A DNA stretch of 64,000 nucleotides from Prostheceraeus crozeri (GCA_907163375.1 CAJQUW010007737.1:1-64000), one strand, 5' to 3'; positions 1 to 13,074 are shown, numbered from the stretch's first letter. The notes: generated from the letters alone by a model not told the origin. Program-made: numbers and translations.

Positions 1-3000
1 GCATAATATGGATGGCAGCAAAAGTCGTTAGAGGAATCATGATTTAATAGGCTTGCAAATCGCATTCGAGAAAAGGCTCAAGGCATGCCTGTGATATTTC
101 AAGCAAAACCTTATACTAAGAAGTGGTCGAAAACGTTTTATTTAATCGTACGCTTCTTGGTTGCAGAAACTCCTTCTTTACAGCTGAGATGAATACATGT
201 CGATACCATAAATCTTGTTTGACTATCATCAACTCAGTCGTTTGGTTGCACTCTATATCAGTGTGCGTCCATAATTAATGCGCCATATACATTGTAGTCG
301 CAATAATAATGACATCGCAAAGATATTCCAATGTCATTATTCATAGAACTTTCGAGTGGAGGCTCCATGGATTTGGTCAGAAACGATTACATTCACGCCA
401 AACAAATCATTGTCTGCCGTGTAAATATCAAAGCAGTGCTAAATGTAAATAAACACTTGGTCCTCTGCCAAGCGCTCAATGTTTGTCCTTGTGATGGATA
501 GCAAAAAATGCAGCATTCGAAAATGGTTGTTTTACATCATATACAATAGTTTCTGACATCGATATTTATTCTTCTATGGAACCACACAGTTTTTAGTCAA
601 CACGTTTGGAAATTTTTCTTAATAGTTCGGTGCAATGATTGAGTCATATCCATGGACATAATGCATTTTAACGGTGGCTGAGAGTGTCAGGCGAGCTCAC
701 CTGCTTTTTGATTGTGCTTTCGTCCCACAGGAATTAGAATTTTTTAATCCGTGTCAACTAATCTTAAGATAGTCGCTAAACAGATTCAAACAGCATGGCA
801 CATAGCAGGAATGTCTTAATAAGTGGGCAAAAAGAAAATTGTTCAATACGTTTGTATGAGAATAGGAAAAATAGTCGTATGTCGTCGCTTGCGGATTGCT
901 GCTGAATCGCTTCAACGATGCTCAACGATCGCCACGATTGAACTTCATAGAATTCGAAGGAATGTCATATCATTTGCAAAAAATTCTGCGATAATGTTGG
1001 GGCCCTGGCCCATCGAGCCACAGCGCGCAGCGTCCGATCATTTTAAAAAAAGTTATGCAAGAGGGCGCATTAAAGAGCAGGAAAAAACGTTCACAAACCT
1101 TCTCTGACTTCTCTGAGAAGGCTTGAACAGTCGTCTGTGTCTCTTTGCCTGTATGATCCGGTTGAGTAAGCAGTCACATGAAAACTTGGGCTATCCAATT
1201 ATGGACGTGTTTAATGTGAAACTGCTGTTTCATTGTTCGAACAATTGCTATTGGAATTATGTCAGCATTTTGATTGTGCCATTTCATTAACGTTAATCGT
1301 GTCCTCAATGCTTACGCTTTCACCTTCTAGTCAAGACGGAAGAAGATGATCGAAAACTGTCTAATTTCTGTGGTGGCGTTCGACTTGCTTAGAAAAGACT
1401 AAACATCAAATCATTGCTTAAAGTCCTAACTACAGATTGTATTTCTATAAGAATAATTCGGATCACTTCCCTAAACACTCGCGCTTAAGCATTCCCAATT
1501 TTGTCTTAACTTACCCGCCAAAACTTGAAGACAGAAGACGCATTTCATACTGAAATTTGTGAAGATATGTTCAGTTGTATCACTGAGCTATTATCTTTTA
1601 TATGAATCATTGTTTGGGAGAGATAGTTTATAATTTCAAAGTAGCATTAATATTGAGTCCCGTTTCCTGTTTATAGATAAAAAAGTAAGTTAGAATAATA
1701 TTGATTCTTCATTTTTGTAGCAATGTTATACAACAAAATCATGACCATCACTCTTATAAAATTAAGCATTTGTTTCCATTTGGTTATGTAATAAATGTGT
1801 TATCTACATATCAGTCACCAAAAGGCAATCATAGCAAAACAAAAAATAATAAGAAAATCGGTCAAAATCAGAGCTCAGTATAGCATATCATTATTCACAA
1901 GTCTCCAAGCAATAATGTAACGTATCGCTACATGTGATTAACTGGACTCTTTCCATATTCCATAGTTTTTTTTTCTTCCTGGTACTTCTGTTGAGCGGTT
2001 GTGTTGGTCAGGCACTCCTGATTGCTATTTCCAGCTAGAAATGCTAATCTCTTACCACGGTTGAACAAACATAATACAAAGCAACTAAAATGAACATTAT
2101 AACGAGATCTTGTCAATCATTCACAAAAAAAAGGCAAATATGTCAGGGTTTTCTTGTGGCGAGACTACAATGCAAGCTGACTAAGTGTCCCTTTACAACA
2201 AGATAGGCATCTAATGGCATAATTGATTTGATTTTCGACTCATGTCGTAAAGTAGAGCTAGGCTCTGTGCCGTACACTTGCATAAAATCATCGCAAACTG
2301 TATTAGACCATGCCTAATTTTGAGATTTGTTTAAATGATTGATCCAAGTCTCTCGTTTAACTGAGATTGCCTCGGCACTATAGCTCACTTCAGATATTCG
2401 TCTAAGTGCCATCGTGATTTCGAAGGAAGATCCTTCAAGTCTCAATCATCGAGGAACAGCAAGGAACGCATTGAATTCCGATGAACGCTAATGTGAATGT
2501 TTTACGAATGAACATTATGTGCAAAATGACAGATCAGACTTGGTTGATCGCATCGACATTGGTTATTTATTGAGATGATAAGTGCTAAACGTGTCACAAA
2601 GGTAGTAGTAGAGTCAACTTAATGGCAAGTCTCAATTAGGGCTATATGGAGCTATGGTAGTCTTGGCCAGAACCGTTCTTCATCTCAGTCTACTATTCTG
2701 AATCCTCAGTAGAAAATGTATTGAGTATTCTAAAAACGTAACGTTGGCGTCGTTCACGAGTCTACCTCGCTGAGCTAGAATGGCGATAATCACACAGACT
2801 GTAGACGTCCACTTTAAAAAGTAGATTGAGAAATGTTAGTATCATATTAGAAAATCATACGATATGCATCGAATCAATGTCCTAGACGAATTGGTAATGG
2901 TGCATTGACAATAAGGGCAGGCGCCCAAACAAAATATTCAGCTTCTATAATACTGTAGAACCGTACGTTATACTGTATCATAGTCTTGTTCAGATTATAT

Positions 3001-3825
3001 AAGGGGACATTTAAAATAAGATATTAGGGTACATGAGAATAACATGAAAAAATCACCCAAGCTTTCAGTGTATCTATACATTAATGTTTTTTCATTTAGG
3101 TCAAATTTGTGATAGGATGATCTCAACCTTTTTTATGAATACGGACTGTATAATTGTGATTTGAATCGTGAGTCAACAGACATGATCGTGTTTTACATAT
3201 ATAGGAAATCACATTCTTTTTCAAGGCAGGGATTTCTCGTCACGAATGTTGGTCATCGATCTAGTAGCGGCTTCTGAAAATTAGATCACTTAATGAAACA
3301 GCCCACCCAAGACGCAACCATCTTGCTGGAGTTCTGTAATGACTATCCTATTAGCTGAACAATAAATCTTGTTATGCTGTCACAGCCAAACTCTGTTGTT
3401 GATAGCAACTCCATAAAATCAGGTGTAGCGCTGCGTCGAAGTACATGCATTTCGTTGGAGACAAACATAACGCAACGACACGAAACTCACAGGAATATCA
3501 GTTTTGATTTTGAGTTGAGAGAGTGAATATTCAGCAAGGTTACAGCAGACAAATCTGCATAGTTTGTTTTTACCTTTTTTTTTTTTTGGATAAATTATTT
3601 TTTTTTGTTTGAAGATTGAAAATTACGTAAATGTGGACGAATTTTCTTCGGCCGACCATATGCAGTGTATTTTTGGCTGATCGTACTTCTCTCTCCGTGC
3701 AATTGATAGGGATTTAAATTGTTCATATGACGGTTAGGATGAAGGTGAGGAAGGTGCTCTACTCTTTGATGTGATATTCTTTGTCTATATGTCTCATGTA
3801 TCGGTGAAGTTTTCATAAAAGACAG
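1..3825. other. Non-coding stretch at the 5' side of ARHGAP39; no gene supported
   Basis: A/T-rich DNA with only short open frames (for example 823-1107, 94 codons) that lack splice context or a recognisable motif. A T-rich run lies at about 3570-3610. Since the first visible ARHGAP39 exon is internal, this is probably part of a long upstream intron of that gene; that is inference. No WW-domain coding signature was found here. Confidence 0.5.
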
Positions 3826-6215
3826 TTGTTTACATTTACAATTGTTTTCGATCAGTTTTTCGATACAACTTTCATAATCGCACCATTGGATTCTCTATCT
3901 GCAAGAAGCTCTATAAGTTCACGACGAATTAGCGATAAAAGTTTGGGAGGTGATGTAGTGCAGTGCGTGCAGCGAATGCCAAACCGTGCAATTTCTCGCC
4001 TGCTTGAACAAACTGAATTGGCTGATGATCGCCTAATGAGTAGTTGGAGTTGCGTCTCTGATAATCTCTTCTTTCTTTGTGTTCTGGACCGTCGACCTGG
4101 GTTTTGTTTGCGTAAATTTAATCCAAATGGTCTTCTTGATAATGCCACACAAGAGGCCCTCATCTAAGATCATAGTAATCCCCGATGCGGTTACATTCAA
4201 TTTGTCATTGCCAAGTATGGCTCCCGTTCATCAGTGATGCCTATCATTTTTTTCTCACGACACAATTCTCAGCAAAGGACCTATGCAACATATACTCATT
4301 GAAATACTCCGAAAACCAGCAAATGTATTTTGCCTCATTCTCGCTTGATATGTGAATTACGGCGTCTAATGTATTACCAAATATTTTCTTTTGCTGACAG
4401 TCACATGTGTGAGAGAGACAGATATCTGCTCTGATTTTCAGAAACTTTTCCGCTTGAATTCTGACTAAAAATTATTGAACACCCATTCAAAAAACCAATT
4501 AAAACTCTGATTTTTTGAAGATTTTAATTGATTTTCGTATGAATAGTTATCTTTGACATACTAGGACGTATATTTTAGCCACAAATGTGTCATAGTGGTG
4601 CACTTTTATTAAGATATATTAGATTCCAGTTCGGTAGAAAGTTAAGGTTCCGGTCCAATTCATTTTTCATTACATAGAATCTAATGTGATTATGTGAATG
4701 AAAAACAAAACGGAAAGTTCTATTGCGGTTTGTCTTGACAGAACATGGATTTTGTGAGTTATCTTGTGATAATCAGACACACTGCTTCCTGATAAAATAG
4801 TCAGCAACGAAAAACACAGATTTGCGATGGATCCTTGTAGCCGCGATGTATTCTTTCTTGTCAGTCTAAGAGAATAAATACCAATGTGCATCAAGTTTGT
4901 TATCAATTAATTTCATGCAGGTGGTTATGTTCTGATCAAAGTATAGTCTAACATGCATTTCTCTTTCATTGAAAGGGTGTGCTGTGATAGCATTAAACAG
5001 GTCTATACACGAAATCGATGATAATGAATTCTTCTGAGCGGTCAGTGAAGATGGAATTTCACGTCCCCGTTAATATCTCGCATCCATTTCACTTTATCAG
5101 TAGACAGAGTTTCTGTAATCCGTCTTCGAAATGTCGAGAAACTCTTCCAATGGAAAGAGCAACTCATCAACAAGTATTACGTCGCAAATTTCCCCGCTTT
5201 CTATCGGAGCAATTCCCCAGGAATTTTCGTAGGACTCTTACAGGACGAGCATGGCATTAGAATTATTGAAATCCAGTCGAAAAACAGGTCTTTGAGGCTC
5301 GCTGGTGATGTAAGACCAAAGTTTCTAGTTTTTCTCCGTATTTGTTGAAAGAACCCAATTAATTCCCTGAATTTTAAGCCTAGAAAACTGGATGAACCGT
5401 TATTGGAAGTGCATCCGTCCGACACTGTTAGTCAAATCAGTAGTTTATTTTTGAATGGAGACGTTGCACCACTGGTCATTTATAACATGATGGCGCACAT
5501 TGATTAATTATCAACATGACTCATTGTATTTATGGAAACATTGACTCTACATAGTTCAGGTCGCTTGGGTGCACCCAACAGCGCATTTTTAGAGATGTTT
5601 TCAATGGCCGCAATCAGCAACAATGCCACCTTCTGAAAATCTCGCCATGACCAGTAGATCTTGGTACTGATCAGAGCTGAAGTGGACTCGGGCTCAGGGC
5701 ATTCGTGCATTGCAACATTTTTTGTACAACTGGCCAGCAGGCGAAGGCTCTTTGAAAGGGAGACAGTTGGAGTGTATATCAAGCACGCTGTGGTAGAAAT
5801 ATGCTCATGAAATGGCTGTTTGCTGACGAAATATCACAGCTATGGAAGAAAAAACAATCGATTCCATATGTGCTGGCATTCATCTTTGCGCAGTTTGAGT
5901 GCCCGTTAAGATCAGACATCAAAGGAACAAACTCGGTATCAAGTTATCCAACAAAGTTTTTGAACTTCTTTTCCTACGCCTGCTAAAGGACTAACTTTAT
6001 CGATAAAACTTATGCAAAATTATCTGAATTTTTCGAATGTGGAGGAAGCGTGACGTTCGGAGCATTTTGAAGGAATTCATAGCAATTCGCAAGCGATTGA
6101 AGAAAAATTTTCCCATTCAGTCATTGTATTAAATTTCTCTTTAAGTCCACGAAGCAAATTCCTGCATTTGTCAACGTTTTGTATTTGATTGGACTTCTAG
6201 TAAACCGACGCAGAT
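3826..6215 (+). other. Decayed coding-like repeat, unclassified
   Basis: Several stretches on the plus strand read like former coding sequence: an open block at 3826-4167 and coding-like blocks near 5130-5300 and 5400-5510. The 3' portion (about 5900-6215) has a recognisable relative at 46530-46830: both carry the same block around a CGCCTGCT-type motif followed by a shared GCATTTTGAAGGAATTCA motif, so this is dispersed repeat sequence and not a single-copy host gene. I do not recognise the protein family. The element is broken, with several breaks, and looks old. It could be a DNA transposon or another self-replicating element; the sequence alone does not decide. Confidence 0.4.
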
Positions 6216-7575
6216 TTAAGCTAGTAAATTTAACGGATTCAATCTATGAATGATTTTATGATGATTCACATAGAGATTGATCTGCACTCAAGTACGACTA
6301 TTTTCATTCCTAGCATAGAAAGCGCCTGTGTTAAAATGTTAAGTGTAACTGGAGCTATCTGTTCAATTAGGCATCCCGACGGTCGCGCGGTACCAATAGG
6401 TGGAGTGTCAACTCCTCTCATTATACTAAATGTCAACTTTTATTTGTGTTTATACCCATCAGAAGAGCTTGTCCACGCGATTATTAATTGTTTCACTATT
6501 TATTCATTCATCACTGACACCAAACAAGTAAAAAATCAAACATCTCAATTTTCTCAATTAGCGAACAGAGAAATTAGAGGAATCATTGAAGCATTTTGCT
6601 GTTGTTTCATCTCGATAGATAAGGTCAATCAATTTCAGATTTGCGTAAGATATTTGTCATCCTGACAGATTACCATGGTGATTTTTGCAATTCTAAATCA
6701 GCTGATATTCAAATTCAATGCTGATTTGTCCGGATGATGAATTTATGGACTGAAATAATTCCTTTTATTCAAAATGATAGAGAAGCGCAGGAAATTCTCG
6801 ATAATGAAGTCAGTGGTTGCTTCGTTTTTAGTTATTCAGAAGAGGTCGGATAAAATCCCAAAGTGGAAGGGTAAACGTTCGATAATGATCCTACGACGGA
6901 TGTATTTCTTGATTATGGCTGTCACTGCGATGAAGATTACAACCATGATTGATGATGGAAGACTATGCCGATGCTCCGCGTCATCAGACATCGATTTTTG
7001 CTGTCATCGCTTCACCGTGTTATTTTCCGCAGAGGTCACGGAAGGCGGAAATGCCGAGGGCCGACACTTCACCGTTATCAGCAGCACTGAAAACGCTGGC
7101 GTGACCTGAAACACGACGTACTCAGCTCATCCTCTTGCCTACCGCTTCCTGTTGCCACGGGAGCCAAGTTGAGATCAATGCCAACCTCCCTCCTCATCCT
7201 CTGCGCGTCGCCGACAGTGCACGACTTCGCAGTCCCATGGATCTCTCTCCTCATTCTTTCTGACCCTTCCCGTCTCCTGTGAAGATAATATCGTGCTGCC
7301 GCAGGGTTGCCAAATGCCCCGTTTTTCAGGACATGTCCTGGCGGGGGCCAACATGGGCGTTAAAATGGTCATCTTTTATTGATACATGATGCATGGTAAC
7401 CACGAATTCTAGGTTATCGCAGAAACACAGAACCGAATAGTCATGAATGATGCATTTGGTTGCCGTTCGATGATTTTAAATTTATTGGTTAATGATATTT
7501 CCTGGCAAAACGGCTTGGAAACTGACTAGGATCTCCTGCGATATTCTGTGACTTAAGGAATTATTTATTCTATCA
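6216..7575. other. Stretch without a supported gene
   Basis: Contains a 139-codon open frame (6246-6665, plus strand) with ordinary hydrophobic composition and no motif or homology I can name, and a second of 111 codons (6774-7109). Neither has convincing splice boundaries. A more G/C-rich patch lies at 7000-7340. I see no reliable gene. Confidence 0.4.
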
Positions 7576-7599
7576 GAGACATTTTCATGTCAATGATCT

Positions 7600-7783
7600 C
7601 CGTGGTGTGGTGGTTAAGTGCTTGGCCTGACGATCCTTCGGTCCCATATTCGAGCCCTGAAAGTGTCGTTGGAAGTCGGCAGGAAGGGCATCAGGGATGA
7701 AAGATCTGAACGCTCCAGATAAAAGTTTGACTATGCCAGCACGCCCTAGTCTCCTGTATGGGAGTTGACGTTCTATCTTCACA
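7600..7783 (+). mobile_element. tRNA-derived SINE, family A, copy 1
   Basis: The head carries an A-box-like TGGTTAAGTGC followed by a B-box-like ATTCGAGCCC, the internal RNA polymerase III promoter layout of tRNA-derived SINEs. A 3' domain follows (GGCAGGAAGGGCATC) and then a CTGTATGGGAG block. A second copy lies at about 21325-21520. The copy is flanked by a long direct repeat, 7576-7599 and 7784-7807, matching at 20 of 24 positions by eye, as expected for target-primed insertion by a partner LINE. About 184 bp; the partner LINE is not identified. Confidence 0.85.
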
Positions 7784-7807
7784 GAGACATCTTTATATCA
7801 ATAATCT

Positions 7808-10120
7808 ACTCCTTCTTACATTTCTGAATTGTGAATAAATCGGGAGTAACAATGAAGGAATACTTTCACATTTTATTCGAAATTGATTTTAATGACGATT
7901 AAATGAACCTGCGAATAATTTATAAAGATTCTATTAAACCTGATATTGATAAATTTCATTATAATAATTGACCTTGGAATTTGGTCGTAAAATCAGAAAT
8001 ATCCGAGCTGAACGCAAGTGTCCCTGTAGGTTTACCATTGTTGCTTTCTCGACGGGGATAGGTCGTTGATCGAAGTCAAACATCAATAAATGTAGAGGAT
8101 GAAGAGACCGATGTTTATTATTGATGTCAAGATAAAATTACATTGCATTTTCACTCATTAAATGCCTTCATATCCCTAGTCAGAGTCAACTTCTCAGAAA
8201 TTTCTCTATTTTTTCAAGAGTAAGTTTTCAAAATGGCATTTCTTCCCTACATCTACACAAACATACTGTCTGAAAGAGAGAAGCCTTTTTAATATATGAC
8301 GGACGGGTAGAACTGATTTACTTTTTGATATTGCGAAGGTTTTGTTAGTTGGGTCTCATTTGTAATTCTTAGAAGTCATTCATGAATTTAGCGATAATCT
8401 CTCGACTTCTAGATGTCTTGGTTATGAAATCTGAACTCTATATGATGAGGGCGTCTAACAAGTGTTATTGTACCTCGTTCCTAATCTCCTCTTCACACTT
8501 GTACCTCGACACTTGAGCGTCTCTCCAATCGACGTTAACAGTTGAGATGCTCGGTTTATTGCTTCATTATTCATGACCCACTGTTCCTATCGTGTCTGAT
8601 TACATTCGGGATAAGTGCAAACTTCGGTCATCAGTTAGTTGGTGACCCTGGAGACTTTCAGCTATGGTGGTCAGTACGAGGATCATGGATTATGTCGGAA
8701 CTAGAACAGAAACTTATGTCGATATCAGAAGTTCGTTTCCTCTCAGCTGCAATCAGGATCCCAAACCACAGGTCAACCATGATAGGCCTTCCAACTCTTA
8801 TTGGTATGCTTAAAGCCTCACATCTCTAGTATTTCTGTGATCCACTCCAATGAGGTAAACGATACAAATTGCACTGTTGTTGGTCTGTTAGGGCAGTCGG
8901 TGCATTTCCTCTCCATGTCGCAATGTTTTTGTTGGGAGAGCATCAAATTCATAGTCGGTCGCCACAATTCACAAATACTGAAAGGATTTAGGAAGTAGAA
9001 TAGTGCATGGACAAGATTCAATCGAATACTCAGTTAAAGATTTTACTGTTTCATTGATTGAAGTAGCATGGCAGCAACAGAATTGCTCGCTTTATCATTT
9101 AGCCTGCATGGCCGGATATGTGGTGGCTAAAGATGGAGCACACGGTCTCTCCAGATGCCATTATGACTTCAGATATCGAACTTGTGAAGAAACGCGTTGG
9201 TTTCCCTCTAAACAACACAATGATGGTGGCTAATGAATCTGGATCATAGCTCTCTCATAGCCATTGCGGCGGTCGGACCGCCTATGCCCTTCCATGACTG
9301 ACCTCGATTCCTTGTTGAAAAGTCATTTTTCGTGGTTGTGACAAGAACAATGCGACTAAGATATCTGTTCTACCTCATCAATGCCATAAGATATTGAATT
9401 TTTGGTTGAACTGCGGACCCCGATTAAGTGATAGAAAAATCCTCTCCAAACGATATCGAATATCAGGAGCGGATGCATTAAAATGGGACCTCTATTGAGA
9501 CAGACCATTAACATGTTGGGTTAATTTCCTCCGGTATTCATTAAACACTTCTTTAAGTAGCATTTAATGAATACCTGCAGAAATTAACTTAGCATGCTAA
9601 TTGCGTGCCTCAAAGTCACTCCGGGCATGGCTGAAGGCTTGAATATGGAGTACTTGAACTAGGGCTGCAGGTGGTTCCTGATAGTGGATGAAAAGGCTGT
9701 TTTTCAGGTCTGTTCCCATTTCTCAACTAGGGATCCAACTCATATCTAATTATTCTACACATTGTTCTCCACATTGTGTTTGCAAAATAAGTCAAAATAT
9801 ATTCATTGCCGAATGCCCCTTTGATGACAAATTGTAGATATCTATAGAGTTCAGTCTATCTCACATAGCCGAATTCCGTGAATTTCATCAGTTATGAAGA
9901 ATGTACTTAAGCCGATTGAGAATCTGCTTTTTGTGAGCCGTTGTTATCTTATAATGCTGACAGGATTACGTAATAAAGTAATAACTGTTCCTCTTGCGAC
10001 AATTCCTTCCCCGGCAGAGCGCTCGCCAGCAGTAGTCGAAGTGATGCTGACTCAGCCTTCCTCACCTTGCTTTGACCTTTCTATCGACAGATGGCCCATC
10101 ATCTTTCTCTTCCTTTCCAG
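7808..10120. other. Non-coding stretch upstream of the first visible ARHGAP39 exon
   Basis: No supported gene. A small imperfect inverted repeat (9507-9603) lies inside. The open frame at 9003-9233 has a short stretch (MAGYVVAK) faintly reminiscent of a motif seen in some transposases, but that is too little for a call. Most likely ARHGAP39 intron. Confidence 0.4.
9507..9603. repeat. Small imperfect hairpin
   Basis: Two arms of roughly 35 bases, each with a GGTATTCATTAAA core and GTTAATTTC flanks, face each other around a loop of about 15 bases. The arms are imperfect. It resembles the remains of a short foldback MITE; no clear target duplication is seen. Confidence 0.55.
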
Positions 10121-10198
10121 ATCCTCAAGCAGAACACCGAGGTGCCGGGGGATGCCTCCAGTCGGAAGGAGATCTCTACACAGACAGCCATGAATGCG
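10121..10198 (+). CDS. ARHGAP39: ARHGAP39/Vilse-type RhoGAP, first visible exon (segment after WW2)
   Basis: A 78-bp exon, phase 0 at both ends, between a pyrimidine-rich acceptor (TCTTCCTTTCCAG) and a GTATGT donor. It reads ILKQNTEVPGDASSRKEI and continues to STQTAMNA. In human ARHGAP39 the segment immediately after the second WW domain reads LQTLKQNTESP, so this exon starts just past WW2. That fixes its place in the protein and implies that the N-terminal WW exons lie farther upstream. It joins in frame to the exon at 12832. The family call rests mainly on the 3' exons; this match supports continuity of the gene over 33 kb. Confidence 0.85.
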
Positions 10199-10639
10199 GT
10201 ATGTCTCGATCTGTTATCACACATGTCTGGAAATGTAGATCATTGCATGAATTAATTACATGTAGAAATAGCTACAACAATAGTTACTTCTCAGCGGCGG
10301 CTGATGGAAAATTAAATGAAAATGAATTGAATTGTGGTGATGAATACAATCTATATTCCAGTGCATTATTTGCTTTTTAATGGGGAAGATTTAATTTTGT
10401 AACATTGATTTATTAAGGAAAATACTTGTTCTGTTGACAAAGAAGTATCATTATGTTATCTGTCGAGATATTTTCCTTATTTATACTTTAAATGTTAGTA
10501 TTAGTGTCTGAAATTGACTGTAAATGTCAAATTAAACGTCGATTTGTCTGCAAATTTGATTCAGAGGAAAATATGGCCACATGATATATCAATACAGTAG
10601 GCCTGTCAAAAAGATGCCCCTTGTTGAAGTTACTTCACC

Positions 10640-11480
10640 GTTTTTCGCTATTTTCCATGGTTATCACGGTCAGATGGTTGTTGCTTTCGGATGGCACGCC
10701 TCCACTTCTGCCGTTCGGAGGCTATCCCTCGATTCAGGTCAAGAGCATGAAACTTGCGACCATGTCTTCCTTGGTCTTCCTCTTGGTATTCGACGTCTAG
10801 CTGGAAAGATATTCTCTGCTCAGAATGCGGCCGAGCTACCGCAGCCTTCTTCTTCTCATAGCATCGGAAATGTATTCCTAGTTCATCTTCTTCCTTAGGT
10901 CTTCACTCCTGTGTCCATCGGTCAGTCTCACACCGCACATTCTTCTCTCCATTGCCTTGTCTACTCCAGACATCTTCATGATATGATCGCTTTTCACGGC
11001 CCACGTCTCACTCCTAATGGACACAAGCAGAACACGCATGGCCTTTTACTTTCAAGGTGGCGGCTTTTGGTCTCAGGAAAGGTACAAGTTCGTGAAACTT
11101 CTTACATGCACACCGAAACCGACGTCGCATCAAGATCGGATCCACCTGAGGCACTCCATCTCCAAGGTAACATGGACTTCATAAAACCTTCAAGAGATAT
11201 CTACCAGCACCAGGTCATCAGCATTATACAACTGCCATGGAAGACCAACACGAGTGTTCTTCGTGACGCAATCCATTTCAATGATGAACAAAGGAGGCTG
11301 AGGTACAAGGACAGAGACCCCCTGACACACGCCGACGCTCACGCAAAAACTGTCAGTCGCCAACTGGTCCTGACAACTGTGCGAGCGTATCTGCACATTG
11401 ATATGACGGCTGTTGCGAGACGTTGCATGACTCCGTAGTTTCGAGGAGACCAGTGAATCACTTCTCTTGGCATTCAATCA
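10640..11480 (-). mobile_element. Broken non-LTR retrotransposon (LINE) fragment, RT core to C-terminus
   Basis: Reading the minus strand, the block at 11190-11477 contains a reverse-transcriptase core: a VGVCQG motif, a PLFIIEMD motif and, near 11200, YNADDLVLV, which corresponds to the catalytic YADD box with one inserted residue. Farther 3' (11050-10640) there is the downstream region typical of endonuclease/RT LINEs, including an ETWA-like motif, an RRMCGVRLTD segment, and RRRRLR followed by LGRIL. It is interrupted by several frameshifts and stops and lacks the 5' endonuclease region, so it is a dead 5'-truncated copy. The clade is not resolved. It sits in the ARHGAP39 intron, antisense to the gene. 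Confidence 0.85.
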
Positions 11481-11766
11481 CAAGCGTCAGATTCACGAAC
11501 AAGGAAGAGATTTTTTCTTTTGTCATATACCTCTATTGAATTTGACCTGAAAATACCATTGATCAATGTGAAGTTGAGGATCATAGGAATGAATCCAGTC
11601 AAAAGATGGATCACCGAATATTTCAGCGTTAGCATATAATCCATTTTATAGAAATTTCTTAACTTTGGCGAGTGTTCATACGAATTTTGCTATGGGGGTA
11701 TGAGACGGATTATGTGGATTACTCGGTGTTCTTTCCTTTTGTGTGGATTCATGTCATAACCTAAGG

Positions 11767-12440
11767 CAGTGGTGGGCAACCAAGTTGGGATAGCGGGCCA
11801 CAAGGAGTGGCCCACGAAAAGGGTCGCGGGCCACCAATTTTAAAAGGCAGTATTATAGGCTTTATATTCTCCTATTCCGTACTTTTATGCGTTCAAAAAC
11901 CGTGCATGGGCTCCACAAATGGTAGTCGTGTGCTAATATATAATAGTGTAGTAAATATACATTAGTGTTCTAGCATACAAATGGAATTCAGCAAGAATAT
12001 TTGAAAAAATGGTACGTCAAAAGCATGCGGTTGGATTCCTTCATTCGTAGTCAAGGTCTAAGTAATATAGCCTCTTTCAAGGTTCATTGAGGCGTGGTTT
12101 ACTACGTAGAGAAACATGCTAAGCAGGGCATTGAATCGCGCAGGTGATGACCATTTATCGCGTATGCGAGAAGATATTCATTACGAAGGAGCATGGTTGG
12201 ATAATTCGAATGTCAATGCTTGTTATTTGTGCCATCATATTGTTCATTTAGTTGTTAATTAATGGTTTTGCAAATTCTAAAGAGGATCCCACACCCTTAG
12301 ATGCACCTCCCAAAGGTCGAAGTCGGAGTGAATTATTTTCACATAATCGATTCAAATAATGTCAGTGGGCCACTTTAGATATGAGAAGCGGTGGTGGGCC
12401 ACCCAAAATGTCTCGATGGGCCACGCATTGCCCACCACTG
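11767..12440. mobile_element. Non-autonomous hAT element, family A, copy 1
   Basis: Ends are CAGTGGTGGGCAAC and its reverse complement TTGCCCACCACTG. The element is flanked by a perfect 8-bp duplication ACCTAAGG (11759-11766 and 12441-12448), the hallmark of hAT transposition. At 674 bp it has no transposase frame, so it must have been mobilised in trans. Subterminal sequence is rich in GGGCCAC-type motifs, probable transposase-binding repeats. The same sequence in reverse orientation is found at 57174-58892. It lies in the ARHGAP39 intron between 10198 and 12832. Confidence 0.95.
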
Positions 12441-12831
12441 ACCTAAGGCATCGTTCATTTTACTTTGATCATTGACATGAAATAATCAACATATTAATTC
12501 AAGTGGAAGAATATCTTCAAAAATGTCAGTTCAAAGTCCTGTGACATTAAAAGGTTATCACAATGATTTCCTGATTGAAAAGGTAATTGTGTCTATTCAC
12601 AAGCAAGCACATGACTTATTTATCATCACATAATTCAATTAACATTACATTTTTTGATATTTATCTTAAGTTGATCAAGTGACTTGTGTTAATGATAATT
12701 ATGAATGCCACTTTCAGTATGAACGCTCTCACGTGAAATTAGGGTCATTATATTTAGCATTTAATGTGATGAAGTTTGCGATTATCATGAATTGAATGAA
12801 TTTGGATATCTATTTTGACCGTTGGTTGTAG

Positions 12832-13074
12832 GAGCTCCGTTTCCTGCGTCGTAGCGCCTCTCACCGCGGTTCAGGAAGCTCACATCGGGCCAGGAAGCCG
12901 TCCTTGTCATCTGGTACAGCTCTACCGCCTCCTGGCTCCCGGAGGCCCGTTCCGCCTGCAGACTACGACAACGTTACCTACGCCACTGCAGGAGCAATCG
13001 CAGGGGAACTCCCAACCAGCGGAGCGGCTACACCAACGCAAACCGGGCCTATGCCCTCCACTAAGTCATTCCAG
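12832..13074 (+). CDS. ARHGAP39: ARHGAP39/Vilse-type RhoGAP, exon 2 visible (linker)
   Basis: A 243-bp exon, phase 0 to phase 0, from a GTTGTAG acceptor to a CAG|GTGAGA donor. It is much richer in G/C than its flanks. The 81 residues are basic then Pro/Thr/Gly-rich, including RRSASHRGSGSSHRARKPS and PPADYDNVTYAT. The family has a long low-complexity linker between the WW domains and MyTH4, and this exon fits there. The isolated tyrosines in YDNVTY could be phosphorylation or adaptor sites (inference). Joining is in frame with both neighbouring exons. Confidence 0.82.

Noticed and set aside
823-1107. 94-codon open frame as a gene
   Set aside because: Basic, low-information translation, no splice or promoter context, and the other strand is equally open; no motif to support it.
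9003-9233. P-element/THAP-type transposase remnant
   Set aside because: Only a short MAGYVVAK stretch is suggestive; no inverted ends and no second motif.
1-10120. WW-domain exons of ARHGAP39
   Set aside because: Looked for codons for the two WW domains (aromatic YYYN and W..P patterns) on the plus strand and found none with splice sites.
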